Source: Methanocellales archaeon (lineage in GTDB: Archaea; Halobacteriota; UBA148; JAUWXC01). Taken from it: 64,000 bases of DNA. Shown here piece after piece: positions 41,100-51,900 of the stretch. The first letter of the stretch is position 1, and each line of letters starts with the position of its first letter. Under the pieces are notes generated by a model. The model had not been told where the DNA came from, searched no databases, and worked only from the letters and a program-made list of their open reading frames with translations. The position numbers and the translations under genes are program-made. The stretch is from the NCBI GenBank assembly GCA_030610945.1, contig JAUWQV010000002.1:92633-156632 (forward strand). The letters are read 5' to 3'.

Positions 41100-43013
41100 T
41101 TAGATCACCAAGAACGCTAAGTACGCTATCGATACCATTATAATCGAGTTCTTTATGCCTGAGAAGACGCTGCCCTCCCCCATCTGCCCTGCAATCAGTC
41201 CAGAGCAGAAACCTTGAATTATGGCGGCATGGAAGAATATGCGCCTGAACGCGTCGATATCAATACCGCCCATGAAGGTTGGACCTGTAGCACCAGCAGC
41301 GCCTACCCCGCTCATCACCGGCAAAAAGGTTCCGCACATAGTAGCGATGACGAATAAGAATACAAAGAAAGACAGGTAGATAATGACGACATATATTATC
41401 ATTTGATTCGTTCTTTCCTCCCTCAATATTTCGTGATTTACCGCATCCTTGGCTGCCACCTCCAGCACCTCTCTCGTGTTCCCACTCGCTCTGTTGGCCT
41501 TTAGTATCAGCGTTATGACCCGCGATACAGAACCTGACTTGACCCTATTCGCAAATCGTTTCAATGCATTTTCGACCGATGCCCCCCACTCTATATCCTT
41601 CCATATCTTCTGAACCTCTGTGGTAAGTATACCGATGTTTGTCTTGGCGATTAACTTAAGAGACTGTGCTAATGTCATCCCAATTTCGTTGGCGCTTGCC
41701 AATTTTTTCAAGAAATTGGGCATCTCTTTTGCCATCTTTTTTTGTTTTCGTGAGGAAATCTCAAAGAAGACTGCAAATGGGAGCAAAATTACAATCAAAG
41801 CAAATATGATGTAGTCGTCCAGTACACTGATTGCTCTATCAAAGGTGGTCATCTGACCCAGATTGAGAAAGATCCCGCTGAAGAACAATAAAACTCCGGC
41901 AGGTATGCTTGCGTATAATACGCGCAGAGGGTTTTCGAATAAACTTCTGAGAGGATTCTTCAAGAACTCTTTAAATTCTATGCCTTTCCTCCCCTTCTCA
42001 AGCTTTTCGAATAGACGCTTCTCCTCTTTTGCCCTCATTGTTGGAGCCTTGTACTCATCTATCTCCTCAAGTTTGAACGATGTGACGCCTTTTTCAGTCT
42101 CGAGACTCATCGTGCTGATGAGAACGATGAACATGGCTGAACCTATCGGCAACACCGCATAGATTATTAGGTATAACATCAGCATGCTACCGGGGTTCAT
42201 GGCAGCCATTACAGTATATACTATCACGATGAATAAAGGCCCTGCCACAAAGGCGGTAACATACGACTCTGCGATTAACCCTAACAATTCTAAGAATCCC
42301 CGCTGGTCTCTAATCGCTTTATCCAGATATTGCTCTGACCTGTCAGATAGATAGGCGATAACACTGCCCCCACTCTCTATTACGGATAACAAATTCCCAA
42401 TCAAGTCTTGAAAATTCTCAGATGGAGAGGTGTCAGATATTTCTCGAAGTGCGGTCTTTAGGTCCTGACCGAATAAATCCATGTTTCTAACGATCATGCT
42501 GGCTTCTTTGGCCACCTCCCCATATGTGGGGGATTCGCTCAGTGATCTAAACACGTCGATGATGTTCATGCCACCTTGGCTGAGGGCGTACATGAACGTA
42601 GTGGCATATGGCAGCTCCCTATCAATTTTGGTTTTTCTCTCGCTGGCCGTGAAACGCGGCATCATCATCAGGAGAAGATAGGAAGCGCCCCCCAACAGAA
42701 TGGTCAGCATTGTCACCAAAAAAATGGAGAAGATGATCTCTCTATATTCCAACGTCCACCACAGGGCACGGGGGATTTCCGCTGTGATGATTGGTGGCAG
42801 GCCAAAGATGAATATGATGAGGAGGGAGAGCGTCAAGCCGATAATAGCTCCCACAAATCCCGCGATCAATGCATATAGTCTTGATCTCGCAACATACACG
42901 TCACAGGGGATTGGAGTTCGCGCCCGCCTTAGGTCCCTTTCCAGGGAGTAGTATTTCTCCATTTTTAATCTGGAACCAAATATGCGAAACGCCAATTTGC
43001 TGATCGCGTCCAT
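41100..43013 (-). CDS. Type II/IV secretion system F-domain membrane platform protein (FlaJ/TadC-like)
   Basis: 637 aa with two repeated platform units (ATTFMYALSQGGMNIIDVFRSLSESPTYGEVAKEA; LKKLASANEIGMTLAQSLKLIAKTNIGILTTEVQKIWKDIEWGASVENALKRFA). Confidence 0.88.
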   Translation of the reverse strand: MDAISKLAFRIFGSRLKMEKYYSLERDLRRARTPIPCDVYVARSRLYALIAGFVGAIIGLTLSLLIIFIFGLPPIITAEIPRALWWTLEYREIIFSIFLVTMLTILLGGASYLLLMMMPRFTASERKTKIDRELPYATTFMYALSQGGMNIIDVFRSLSESPTYGEVAKEASMIVRNMDLFGQDLKTALREISDTSPSENFQDLIGNLLSVIESGGSVIAYLSDRSEQYLDKAIRDQRGFLELLGLIAESYVTAFVAGPLFIVIVYTVMAAMNPGSMLMLYLIIYAVLPIGSAMFIVLISTMSLETEKGVTSFKLEEIDEYKAPTMRAKEEKRLFEKLEKGRKGIEFKEFLKNPLRSLFENPLRVLYASIPAGVLLFFSGIFLNLGQMTTFDRAISVLDDYIIFALIVILLPFAVFFEISSRKQKKMAKEMPNFLKKLASANEIGMTLAQSLKLIAKTNIGILTTEVQKIWKDIEWGASVENALKRFANRVKSGSVSRVITLILKANRASGNTREVLEVAAKDAVNHEILREERTNQMIIYVVIIYLSFFVFLFVIATMCGTFLPVMSGVGAAGATGPTFMGGIDIDAFRRIFFHAAIIQGFCSGLIAGQMGEGSVFSGIKNSIIMVSIAYLAFLVI

Positions 43014-43019
43014 AACACC

Positions 43020-44780
43020 TCAGAGGGCTTTACTCGCCACCTTTTTCAATACTTCTTCTGGATTGATATAATACGCTTGTATGATCTTCGTGATGTCCCT
43101 ATGATCCTTTATTCCTTTTTTCACCAGATACTCGAGAACTGTTTGTCTGTTCTTCAATTCCTGCTGCAATTCCTTTTGGGTCCACCCTCTGCGCTGCTTA
43201 ATCTCATCTAATACCAAAGAGTCACCAGCCCTCTCAAACACATCAGTCACTGGATTCCACACAAAGATGTCCGTCGTCCTAATTTTTTTCGTAGTGGGAT
43301 CGATGTCGGTTATCTCTGCGATTTTGTCCGCCCTTCTGACCCGCTTCTCTCCAATATATGTTTGGATCTGAACGCATACTATGTCCAATGCTTGGAGCAT
43401 GGTCCTGGGCACGTTGATGGGCTCGTTTTCTAACCTGTATATCACGGAGGGGACTGAATCTGCGTGCATCGTCGAGAATGTGGTATGACCAGTGGACATT
43501 GCCTGGAACAGCACGAGGGCTTCTTTGCCCCTGACCTCACCCACAAGGAGATATTCTGGCCTCTGCCGCAGCGCTGCTCTGAGCAGTTCATACATATCAA
43601 TTTCGCCAGTCTCCTCTCCAGTGAAGCTCTCCCTTGTGACCTCAGCGATCCAATTTGGATGAGGTAACTTCAACTCTCTGGTATCCTCCAGCGTAACGAT
43701 CTTTGATTTTGGTGGTATGAACAAGCAAACTGCATTCAACGATGATGTTTTGCCTGAGGCGGTGCCGCCAGCGAAGATCAAACTCTTATTATTCTCGATG
43801 CACAGCCAAAAATACGACATAATCTCGGAGGAGAAGGTATTCCAATTGATGAGATCGATGGGCGTAATCGGAATCTCCTGGAATTTCCTGATCGTGAACG
43901 TGCTGCCCTTCGTCGTCACCTCTCTCCCAAGCGTCATCTGAATACGCGATCCATCCTTCATCGTGGCATCTATCATGGGGTCCGCAATGGAGATGTGCTT
44001 TCCACACTCTTGCGCCAGTTTAATGACGAAGGCATTCAGCTCTTCTTCATCAAAAGTGATGTTGGTCTCTATGTTTTCGTAGTTTTTGTGATAAAGAAAA
44101 ACCGGAGCGTTAGGCCCATTGCATGATACGTCCTCGATAAAAGGATCGTTCATCAGTGGATTTATTCTCCCCAGCTCCAGGTAATTCCTCTTTATGTAGT
44201 ACATCAGTTTAGCAAAAGTTACCGGCGTTATCCCCCCCACATAGTCGCGTACGAGTTCTCTTACTTCCCCCACCAGTATTGTTTCTCTGTCCGCGGTTTT
44301 CCCAGCACCTTCAAGTATTAACACGTCTTGGAGCCGTTTGTGCAGTTCTTCTATCAACTCCTTTTCGAAGGGCGTTAACGCCGGCTCAACCACGTTATAT
44401 AAATATTCATTCGTTTTGTCATTGTACAAAACCGTGACAAATGCATATGGTTCGTTTACCCAGTATCGTTCTACTTCCTTGTACCCCTCGACTTCTTTGA
44501 AAACTGCAATTGGGCCGTGTTTTGAGGGGTCATATTTTTCAATCTCTATTTCACCAACGATCTTTCCCTTAAATTTATCTCCAATCTTTTCTAAAAATCC
44601 CCGTGTTTCTTTAACCTTTTTTCTCTCAACTGCCACCTTCTCGACTTTCTTGGGCCTTTTCGGTGCTTTGACGGGTTTCCTGACCGTCTTGGATATCGCT
44701 TTCTCCACCACCCCTCTAATCTTCTTGGACTTGCCGGCTTTTTTAGCGCTTCCTTTCTTACCCCTCAATTTTTTCACCAT
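43020..44780 (-). CDS. Type II/IV secretion ATPase (FlaI/VirB11-like)
   Basis: SLIFAGGTASGKTSSLNAVCLFIPPKSKIVTLEDTRELKLPHPNWIAEVTRES; RPEYLLVGEVRGKEALVLFQAMSTGHTTFSTMHAD. Confidence 0.95.
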   Translation of the reverse strand: MVKKLRGKKGSAKKAGKSKKIRGVVEKAISKTVRKPVKAPKRPKKVEKVAVERKKVKETRGFLEKIGDKFKGKIVGEIEIEKYDPSKHGPIAVFKEVEGYKEVERYWVNEPYAFVTVLYNDKTNEYLYNVVEPALTPFEKELIEELHKRLQDVLILEGAGKTADRETILVGEVRELVRDYVGGITPVTFAKLMYYIKRNYLELGRINPLMNDPFIEDVSCNGPNAPVFLYHKNYENIETNITFDEEELNAFVIKLAQECGKHISIADPMIDATMKDGSRIQMTLGREVTTKGSTFTIRKFQEIPITPIDLINWNTFSSEIMSYFWLCIENNKSLIFAGGTASGKTSSLNAVCLFIPPKSKIVTLEDTRELKLPHPNWIAEVTRESFTGEETGEIDMYELLRAALRQRPEYLLVGEVRGKEALVLFQAMSTGHTTFSTMHADSVPSVIYRLENEPINVPRTMLQALDIVCVQIQTYIGEKRVRRADKIAEITDIDPTTKKIRTTDIFVWNPVTDVFERAGDSLVLDEIKQRRGWTQKELQQELKNRQTVLEYLVKKGIKDHRDITKIIQAYYINPEEVLKKVASKAL

Positions 44781-44908
44781 TTATAGACGCCCCTCATTCC
44801 TACAACTATTCTATAACTATTTGTATGTCTAATAAAAAGGTTGCCTACATCCTCATATATTTAAGTATCAAAATGAGAGTAGATATAGTTTGAACGGAAG
44901 TTTCGGAA

Positions 44909-45793
44909 ATGAAACACAGCACGGGATTTATAGGATGCGATGGCGCGGTTGCGACGACGGTTGGGGTGATTTTAGTTATTGCGATCGCAACGACGATGAT
45001 TGCCGCGATCTATGCAGTTGGCGTGCCGATGCTGGCTGATGCCAGGCACAACGTAAACATACAAAATGCACAGCACTACTTCGGAATTCTCCAATCAGAT
45101 ATAAGCGATTTGAAGGGGCCCTTGTCCGGGGTTGGCCCCTCAAGGCGTACCACGGTAAATCTGGGCGGAGGAACTATTGCGATAATGCCGGACACTCCTA
45201 CCACGAAGATACAGGTGAGCTTCAAAAACGAGACTCAGCCTCACGACTACTACGATGTTTTCACTGGCACTGGTTTGTGTGTTGGAAACATCGAATACAC
45301 CCTGGAGGATGACACCATCATCTATGAAAATGGAGCGGTCATCTCAAGGTTTTCTTTTGGCAACCCCATCATAACCTCGCGACCAAACAACATATTCATC
45401 GCGCCAGCAGATGGCGACAATATAATAGTACATTTGCGCGTTATCAAGCTTGGGGGCGATCTTTCTTCAACGGGTGGCAGTGGCACCGCATACATCAATT
45501 CGAGATTTGTAGAATTTGACAATAAAACTGACTTTAAGGATAAACCCGTAGCAACCACCCCATGCAAAACAGTTACGATCAACATTACCAGTGAGTATCA
45601 TCAGGCGTGGGAAAGATTCTTTGAAGGTGAGTTAACGGGGGCGGGCTTGACCAAGAAGACGAGTCCCAGTAACACGGGCTTTTACATTGACACGAGTGGA
45701 AATGTAGTTACGATATATATTTATGGCAAAACGACTGGCTATGATATCTTTCTAAGCGTTCATGAAACCATTATAGAATCATCGGTGAGTTGA
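44909..45793 (+). CDS. Type IV pilin-like protein
   Basis: N-term FIGCDGAVATTVGVILVIAIATTMIAAIYAVGVPML, class III signal-like. Confidence 0.75.
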   Translation: MKHSTGFIGCDGAVATTVGVILVIAIATTMIAAIYAVGVPMLADARHNVNIQNAQHYFGILQSDISDLKGPLSGVGPSRRTTVNLGGGTIAIMPDTPTTKIQVSFKNETQPHDYYDVFTGTGLCVGNIEYTLEDDTIIYENGAVISRFSFGNPIITSRPNNIFIAPADGDNIIVHLRVIKLGGDLSSTGGSGTAYINSRFVEFDNKTDFKDKPVATTPCKTVTINITSEYHQAWERFFEGELTGAGLTKKTSPSNTGFYIDTSGNVVTIYIYGKTTGYDIFLSVHETIIESSVS

Positions 45794-46257
45794 TGATGAA
45801 AATTTTTCGTGATGAGGGCGCTCAAGCAGTCCCTTTGGGATATCTCATAGCCTTCATCATCTCCATGATGTTATTGGTCACTACCGTCCTGTCTTATCAA
45901 GCAATGGTTGCCGGCACAGCCAGGTTGGGATATGCCGATATTGGAAATGATGTGGCAGGCACGATCGTTGATATGTGTCTTGCCACGGCGACGAACGGCA
46001 ACGGAACCGTGAGTAGGACGATCGAAATCCCCTTGCAGGTGGGCGGAGACCCGTACGTCATCAAGACGGAAAACTATCCGGGTACCTCGACCCAAGCAAT
46101 TTTAATCACCGCAAGAGGTGCGAAGGTGTACGTTCCACTCAACAACATCGACCAAGGCATATCCATAGAAGGGGAAGTGCCAAGCGGTTCGGGACGGGTA
46201 ATAGTGGAGTATGATATAGCAGCTGGAAAAATCAATATCACTTCGCCACGGCGTTGA
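45790..46257 (+). CDS. Pilin-like/secreted protein
   Basis: DEGAQAVPLGYLIAFIISMMLLVTTVLSYQA N-terminal segment. Confidence 0.65.
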   Translation: MMMKIFRDEGAQAVPLGYLIAFIISMMLLVTTVLSYQAMVAGTARLGYADIGNDVAGTIVDMCLATATNGNGTVSRTIEIPLQVGGDPYVIKTENYPGTSTQAILITARGAKVYVPLNNIDQGISIEGEVPSGSGRVIVEYDIAAGKINITSPRR

Positions 46258-46266
46258 GGTGAGGAC

Positions 46267-46896
46267 ATGAGCACTTTGATACGAAAAATGAATCGGCATG
46301 ATAAAGGTATCATCAACGTAGATTTCACCATCGCCATAGTGATTTTTGTGCTCGCCTTCTCCTTTGTGTTTTATGCCCTTGCCGGATCGACTGCGCCGTA
46401 CAGGAGTGCATACAACCAGATATACCCCATTGCGAATAGAGTTGGTGACATCTTGGTGAAGGACCCTGGCTGGTGGGACAATGGAACGAGCAATGGAACC
46501 AATTGGGAGGCTAAATGGAACGCCGATCAACTGGCAGTGAGGAGAATAGGCTTCACAGTTGACGAGGAGAAGCATAATGTTCTCAACGAGACCAAGATAG
46601 ATGCACTGATGTCAAACCATACTGCGGCTGGGAATCTGACCTGGTGGGAGTATCCAGTGGATTCGACTGCTAACAACGAACTAGAAAATGCAACTAGATC
46701 ATTTGGGTTATGGGGATATAACTTCTATCTGCAAGTTCGTCCAATTAATGCCACCACCTACAATTCAAATGCAGCGGACGATGGAATTGAGGATAAAGTT
46801 CCCAAGTCAGGAGACGTCGTTCAGATTGAGAGGCTTGCATTGCTACCACATGACGACAAAGTGGACAAATATCAAATACTCCTGTGGGTGTGGTAA
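46267..46896 (+). CDS. Pilin-like/secreted protein
   Basis: HDKGIINVDFTIAIVIFVLAFSFVFYALAG N-terminal segment, NGT/N-glycosylation-rich ectodomain. Confidence 0.65.
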   Translation: MSTLIRKMNRHDKGIINVDFTIAIVIFVLAFSFVFYALAGSTAPYRSAYNQIYPIANRVGDILVKDPGWWDNGTSNGTNWEAKWNADQLAVRRIGFTVDEEKHNVLNETKIDALMSNHTAAGNLTWWEYPVDSTANNELENATRSFGLWGYNFYLQVRPINATTYNSNAADDGIEDKVPKSGDVVQIERLALLPHDDKVDKYQILLWVW

Positions 46897-46897
46897 G

Positions 46898-48106
46898 ATG
46901 AGCAAAAGTTTCCTTCAGGACCACAAAGGCCAGTTATATACGATAGAGGCGGTTCTTGCAGCGGGATTAATGTTAAGCGCAGTATTTTTCATATCAGCGT
47001 CAACGCCTGCAACCGTCACCCCAGGACAGGATTTCGCCAAGGTTCAGCTGAAGAAGTATGGTCAGGATGTGCTCATGCTTTTGTCGTATAATGAAAAAGA
47101 GTTAGCCGTGGGCGAACTGGAGTATACGTTGTATAGGGAACACGACCCTGATACATGGGGACACGATGAAGATGTAAGTAATATTACAACACTCCCAGAT
47201 GGTGATTGGACGGCCAGCTATTTGTACATAGATTATGATGTTGCAGGCGAAAACCGTACTGTGAGATTTAAATTACATGATCCCGAAAGGGATGATCCGT
47301 GGAGGAATCCTAGTGAAATTGACGGCGCACTTTATGCTGTATCTTATGCCAGTCCAGGGAGCCGCTTCATGATCTTAAGTGATAACGATTTCCTCACGTT
47401 CCCGCATGAAGGAAGAATGCTCGTACATACCATAAATATGGCTTGGTTTAAGGATGCTGAAGAGGGGGTGTCCACCCCTGTTTTGGTTTGGGTTGATATA
47501 GAACCAGAGAATCGTGATGACGTTCTGGAGATAGTTCGCCCAGAATTAGAGGGAGAGAATGAGCTGTTGCAGTATGTAATAATTGGTCAAGGGAGCTATG
47601 TTAACATACGAAAGGATCCAGCCTTTAAACCAGGAGGAAATTGGCGTATTAATGGTGAGGGAATAAGAGATATTGATGGCATTCAAATGCAAGAGCTAGG
47701 TGATGATGAATTTAGATTTACATTTGACGAAAAAGGAGGATACGCGATCACTTGGGGACCGGGAGCTTCTTTTGCTCAGCACTCTGATCCCGTCTTTGTC
47801 TGTGTCGGCAAGCCAGGTATAAAGGAGAGCACAGAAATTAGCCCGCTCGAGGCCGCTATAAGAGGAGGTCTTTCCCTCGATAAACTAAACGAGACGCTTC
47901 ATAGTTACATCCCGGAAAACGTCGAGTTCAATCTGTATTTCTACAATAGCACAGGGGAGATCATTCATATCAATGGGGGCGAGATGAAGATAACCAATGG
48001 CAATCCCACCACAGAAGCGGTGACGGTAAACGTACCTGTATTTGCGACAATAGACGGAACAAATTATGCGACTTATGAGGCGAAATTGGTGTTGTGGTAT
48101 AAATGA
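46898..48106 (+). CDS. Large pilin-like/secreted protein
   Basis: Start reset to MSKSFLQDHKGQLYTIEAVLAAGLMLSAVFFIS. Confidence 0.68.
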   Translation: MSKSFLQDHKGQLYTIEAVLAAGLMLSAVFFISASTPATVTPGQDFAKVQLKKYGQDVLMLLSYNEKELAVGELEYTLYREHDPDTWGHDEDVSNITTLPDGDWTASYLYIDYDVAGENRTVRFKLHDPERDDPWRNPSEIDGALYAVSYASPGSRFMILSDNDFLTFPHEGRMLVHTINMAWFKDAEEGVSTPVLVWVDIEPENRDDVLEIVRPELEGENELLQYVIIGQGSYVNIRKDPAFKPGGNWRINGEGIRDIDGIQMQELGDDEFRFTFDEKGGYAITWGPGASFAQHSDPVFVCVGKPGIKESTEISPLEAAIRGGLSLDKLNETLHSYIPENVEFNLYFYNSTGEIIHINGGEMKITNGNPTTEAVTVNVPVFATIDGTNYATYEAKLVLWYK

Positions 48107-48528
48107 GCCTTAGAAGGAACGATCAGGGACAAATCATCATACTCGCAGGATTTATCCTAGCGATTGGTATCATCTTTTTCAGCGTCATTCTTCATTCAGC
48201 CGCATTCGCGGGTCATCAGACAATAGAGCAAGAAACTGCTGATGTCAATTACGATTTTAAATGCTTGAAAAACGCCTATGAGGACATCTTGAAAAAAGTC
48301 TCGGATTCTGGTGCGAAAAATCCTTTCGAGGGTACGGCACTGGATGAGCTCACTGACTATGAGAATCAAATGGTCAAATTATATGCATTGGAAGGATATG
48401 CTGTCATATTCGCACCACACGATCCTTCAGAAGATTATGATAGTTTCGCGAAGACGGCGACGGCGAAAATAACCCTCTCAGATGGCGAAACAATATATAT
48501 TGAGACTGTGACCTATGAGCTTGGTTAA
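48103..48528 (+). CDS. Pilin-like/secreted protein
   Basis: NDQGQIIILAGFILAIGIIFFSVILHSAAFAGHQ N-terminal segment; ATGA overlap with previous gene. Confidence 0.65.
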   Translation: MSLRRNDQGQIIILAGFILAIGIIFFSVILHSAAFAGHQTIEQETADVNYDFKCLKNAYEDILKKVSDSGAKNPFEGTALDELTDYENQMVKLYALEGYAVIFAPHDPSEDYDSFAKTATAKITLSDGETIYIETVTYELG

Positions 48529-48551
48529 GTCGGTCGGATAAGGAGCGGCAT

Positions 48552-49262
48552 ATGAATCTATTGGATACAATTCCAAGATGGGGAGAATATCTTGCCAATA
48601 AATTAAAACAGAAAGGGATAGGGGTGCGGCTAATTAAATTTACCATTCCTTTTATCATCGCGGCTGGAGTGACTATTCTCATGTATCTAACGTTGGATGG
48701 AAATACCTTCGTCAAAATAGGATTCGCGATGAGTGTATACTTTTTTCCACCTGCAGGAAAAGAATCCGTGATCCCCTTGGCTGTTGGATGGGGAGTTCAC
48801 CCTGCTCTTGCCGCATCTTCCATTATCCTTCTAGATGTCGTCACTGCGCTATTTTTGGTATGGAACTTTGACTTCACCAAGAAGGTTCCACTAGTAGGAG
48901 GAGCGATTGAACTCACCGAAGATAAAGGAAGGAGAGTTCTGGAGAAGCGCACCTGGGTGAGGCGATTTGCTTTTACCGGGCTCGTCCTTTTCGTTATGGT
49001 GCCTTTTCAAGGAAGCGGGGCAGTTGTGGCATCGATTCTTGGCAGGATAATAGGCATGGACCCATACAAAGTTTTTATCGCAATCACCACGGGCTCGGTT
49101 ATCGGATGCTTCAGCGTAGCATATTTTGCTGACATCGTGGTGTCCGCGTTTAAGAGCAGTTTCGCTCTGGGAGTGTGTTCGTTGCTTGTTTGCATCCTCG
49201 CCTTTGGTATCGCCTACGTAGTATATAGAAAAAAGAGGGGCGAGAACGCGCCTATAGGATGA
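48552..49262 (+). CDS. Small multi-drug export family membrane protein
   Basis: [65 protein letters not shown]. Confidence 0.82.
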   Translation: MNLLDTIPRWGEYLANKLKQKGIGVRLIKFTIPFIIAAGVTILMYLTLDGNTFVKIGFAMSVYFFPPAGKESVIPLAVGWGVHPALAASSIILLDVVTALFLVWNFDFTKKVPLVGGAIELTEDKGRRVLEKRTWVRRFAFTGLVLFVMVPFQGSGAVVASILGRIIGMDPYKVFIAITTGSVIGCFSVAYFADIVVSAFKSSFALGVCSLLVCILAFGIAYVVYRKKRGENAPIG

Positions 49263-50259
49263 TCTCGATATCGAGCTCCTCTGCTAACTCCTTATACCGG
49301 TTTCTGATAGTTACCTCGGTCACGCCCGCTATATCTGCCACTTCTCGTTGCGTCCTGCGCTCTCCGCAGAGAATAGATGCAATATATATGGCTGCTGCCG
49401 CAACACCTGTAGGCCCTCTGCCAGACGTCAACTCCTTTTCCGCTGCTTGGCGAAGTATTTCAACTGCCTTGGACTGGACATCTCCTTTGAGATTCAACCC
49501 TGAGGTAAATCTCGGCACATAATCGGTAGGGGATGTCGGCACGAGTTTAAGCCCCAGTTCCCTGGATACGAACCTATATGTACGACCGATTTCCTTCCTG
49601 CTGACCCTTGACACCTCTGCGATTTCGTCCAGTGTCCTGGGCACAGAACACTGCCTGCATGCAGCATAAAGCGCAGCGGCTGCCACACCCTCGATACTTC
49701 TCCCCCTAATCAGGTTTTTCTCCACAGCTTTCCTGTAGACTACTGCAGCAGATTCTCTCACGTTCCTGGGAAGGCCAAGCGCAGATGCCATCCTATCCAA
49801 CTCGGATAGTGCAAATGCAAGATTGCGCTCCGTTGCATTGCTCACTCTTATCCTGCGCTGCCACTTCCTTAACCGGTATAACTGAGCCCTGCTTCCAGAA
49901 GAGATGGATTTGCCATATGAATCCCTGTTCCTCCAGTCGATCATTGTGCTCAGACCCTTGTCGTGAATGGTATAGGTCATCGGCGCACCCACGCGGCTCC
50001 GCTTCATTCGCTGGTCGTGGTCAAAGGCTCTCCACTCTGGCCCCATATCCATAAAGTCTTCCTCGACGACCAGTCCGCACTCATTACACACGAGTTCTGC
50101 TCTTTCATAGTCGTGCACAAGTTGGGCGCTTCCGCATTCAGGGCACTTGGCTTTTACACCCTCATGCTCCTTTAAAGCCCTCTCTTTTTCAATTTCTTTA
50201 ACCCTCGCAGCCTTCTCAACTTCCTTTACCTTTTCAATTTCTTCCATAATTATCACCAT
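49252..50259 (-). CDS. tfb: Transcription initiation factor IIB
   Basis: [42 protein letters not shown]; cyclin repeats [33 protein letters not shown]. Confidence 0.98.
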   Translation of the reverse strand: MVIIMEEIEKVKEVEKAARVKEIEKERALKEHEGVKAKCPECGSAQLVHDYERAELVCNECGLVVEEDFMDMGPEWRAFDHDQRMKRSRVGAPMTYTIHDKGLSTMIDWRNRDSYGKSISSGSRAQLYRLRKWQRRIRVSNATERNLAFALSELDRMASALGLPRNVRESAAVVYRKAVEKNLIRGRSIEGVAAAALYAACRQCSVPRTLDEIAEVSRVSRKEIGRTYRFVSRELGLKLVPTSPTDYVPRFTSGLNLKGDVQSKAVEILRQAAEKELTSGRGPTGVAAAAIYIASILCGERRTQREVADIAGVTEVTIRNRYKELAEELDIEIIL

Positions 50260-50261
50260 GA

Positions 50262-50495
50262 TTACAAGACGTAAACTCGCTGATTTCTCAGGGCATGCGC
50301 CTTCGTCGTGTCATAAAGCCTGACAGAAATATAAGGACGTTTAACGGGACCAAACACATCATACACCTTTCCTATCTTCTCCATACGTTCAGTGACGACC
50401 ACAGAACCGATTTTAGGAAATCCCTTTTCAAACTGACTCCGCACAATCAATCCCTTATGGCTTGAAGGATGAAGAACAGTACCCAGTCTTTTCAC
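50262..50495 (-). CDS. gar1: H/ACA RNP protein Gar1
   Basis: [20 protein letters not shown]...[26 protein letters not shown], adjacent to tfb. Confidence 0.92.
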   Translation of the reverse strand: MKRLGTVLHPSSHKGLIVRSQFEKGFPKIGSVVVTERMEKIGKVYDVFGPVKRPYISVRLYDTTKAHALRNQRVYVL

Positions 50496-50561
50496 GCATT
50501 TACCCCAGAGGAATATAAAGAGATGAATTACTCTTATATAAAGATTTCGTAAGGTTTAAAT

Positions 50562-51221
50562 TTACTTTAGAAACTTTTTGGGATTGACGCTGACCACTTG
50601 GACCGCTTCTTTTTCGCTCAATCCAGCACCCCTTGCGATTTCGAGTGCTCTTTGCTCAGAGATAAGGTCTGCAGGGCTATGTGCATCCGTATTGACCACT
50701 AACATGGCACCGACCTCAGTAGCAATTCTTGCAACATGACCATTGGTCAGGCAATGCCCCTTCCTGGATGTGATTTCCAGACAAATGTTATTATCACGCG
50801 CAGCCTCAGCATCCTCAATCGTGATGAGGCCAGGATGTGCTATGATGTCTATGTCTCCCAAGTGTGTGGCTACGGCATTAGTTCCAGGGGCGACAGGTTC
50901 TACCAGCGTCTCTCCATGCATGATGATAAGTTCTGCACCTAATTGTCTTGCCTGAGCAACGATTTTCTCGATTTTTACAGGCGGGATATGAGTTAGTTCG
51001 ACGCCAATGAGGACATTTATATTCCATTCCTTCCCAGCATCCTTCACCCGCTTCAGGCTCCCCAGTACAAATTCGAGATTTGAAAAGTCGACATGGTCAG
51101 TTATTCCAATTGCCGTGTATCCGTGGACTGCTGCGCGACGTACCAATTCTGTAGGCAGCAATTCACCATCGCTCAAAATTGTATGGGTGTGCAAATCAAT
51201 CATAATATCCACATCCAGCAC
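50562..51221 (-). CDS. PHP domain phosphoesterase
   Basis: MIDLHTHTILSDGELLPTELVRRAAVHGYTAIGITDHVD. Confidence 0.92.
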   Translation of the reverse strand: MLDVDIMIDLHTHTILSDGELLPTELVRRAAVHGYTAIGITDHVDFSNLEFVLGSLKRVKDAGKEWNINVLIGVELTHIPPVKIEKIVAQARQLGAELIIMHGETLVEPVAPGTNAVATHLGDIDIIAHPGLITIEDAEAARDNNICLEITSRKGHCLTNGHVARIATEVGAMLVVNTDAHSPADLISEQRALEIARGAGLSEKEAVQVVSVNPKKFLK

Positions 51222-51264
51222 AAAAGTTATAAACGTTCCTCTTATATTTGTATTGTTATAAAAG

Positions 51265-51564
51265 GTGAAAAAAGTGACAAAAATACAGCGACTGGTCCTT
51301 GACGTCCTAAAACCTCATCGACCAACAATAACAGATATGGCTAAACAGCTGAGTGTATTAAAAAATGTGACCGGTGTCAACCTCACCCTGTACGAGGTGG
51401 ACCAGGAAACAGAGAATATCAAAATTACGATTGAGGGGAACGACCTCGATTACGATAAGATAGAGAGCGCCATTGAGGAACTGGGTGCAGTAATTCATAG
51501 CGTCGACGAGGTTGCGGCCGGGTCCAAATTGGTCGAAGATGTTGAGACGCCGCAAGATAAGTAG
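51265..51564 (+). CDS. DUF211 family protein
   Basis: IQRLVLDVLKPHRPTITDMAKQLSVLKNVTGVNLTLYEVDQETENIKITIEG. Confidence 0.9.
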   Translation: MKKVTKIQRLVLDVLKPHRPTITDMAKQLSVLKNVTGVNLTLYEVDQETENIKITIEGNDLDYDKIESAIEELGAVIHSVDEVAAGSKLVEDVETPQDK

Positions 51565-51565
51565 A

Positions 51566-51856
51566 TTATTTCTTTTGGCGCAAATTTTGAATTGCGCTCG
51601 CTATGTCTCTTGCGATCTCGGATTTGGGGGCAACCTCATCCACCCATACCCGTCCGCTGATTTCCCACCATGACCCAGGATACGCCTTATGAGGCTCCAC
51701 CTCTGGGTGCAGACCTAACTTATCAGCTGCTGCCTCAATCTCGTTTAACCGTGGCTCGTGAACAGCATCTTCGCTTGAGATAATTCTGCCCCCGCTTCTG
51801 GGCTTGCTGCCATCAAGGTATACGGGCCAGATAATCGCCCTGCCCTTCTTTTTCAT
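51566..51856 (-). CDS. srp19: Signal recognition particle SRP19
   Basis: AIIWPVYLDGSKPRSGGRIISSEDAVHEPRLNEIEAAADKLGLHPEVEPHKAYPGSWWEISGRVWV. Confidence 0.95.
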   Translation of the reverse strand: MKKKGRAIIWPVYLDGSKPRSGGRIISSEDAVHEPRLNEIEAAADKLGLHPEVEPHKAYPGSWWEISGRVWVDEVAPKSEIARDIASAIQNLRQKK

Positions 51857-51900
51857 CGCGTATCATTTATAGATTAGCCGTTATTATGCTTAAATAGTAT

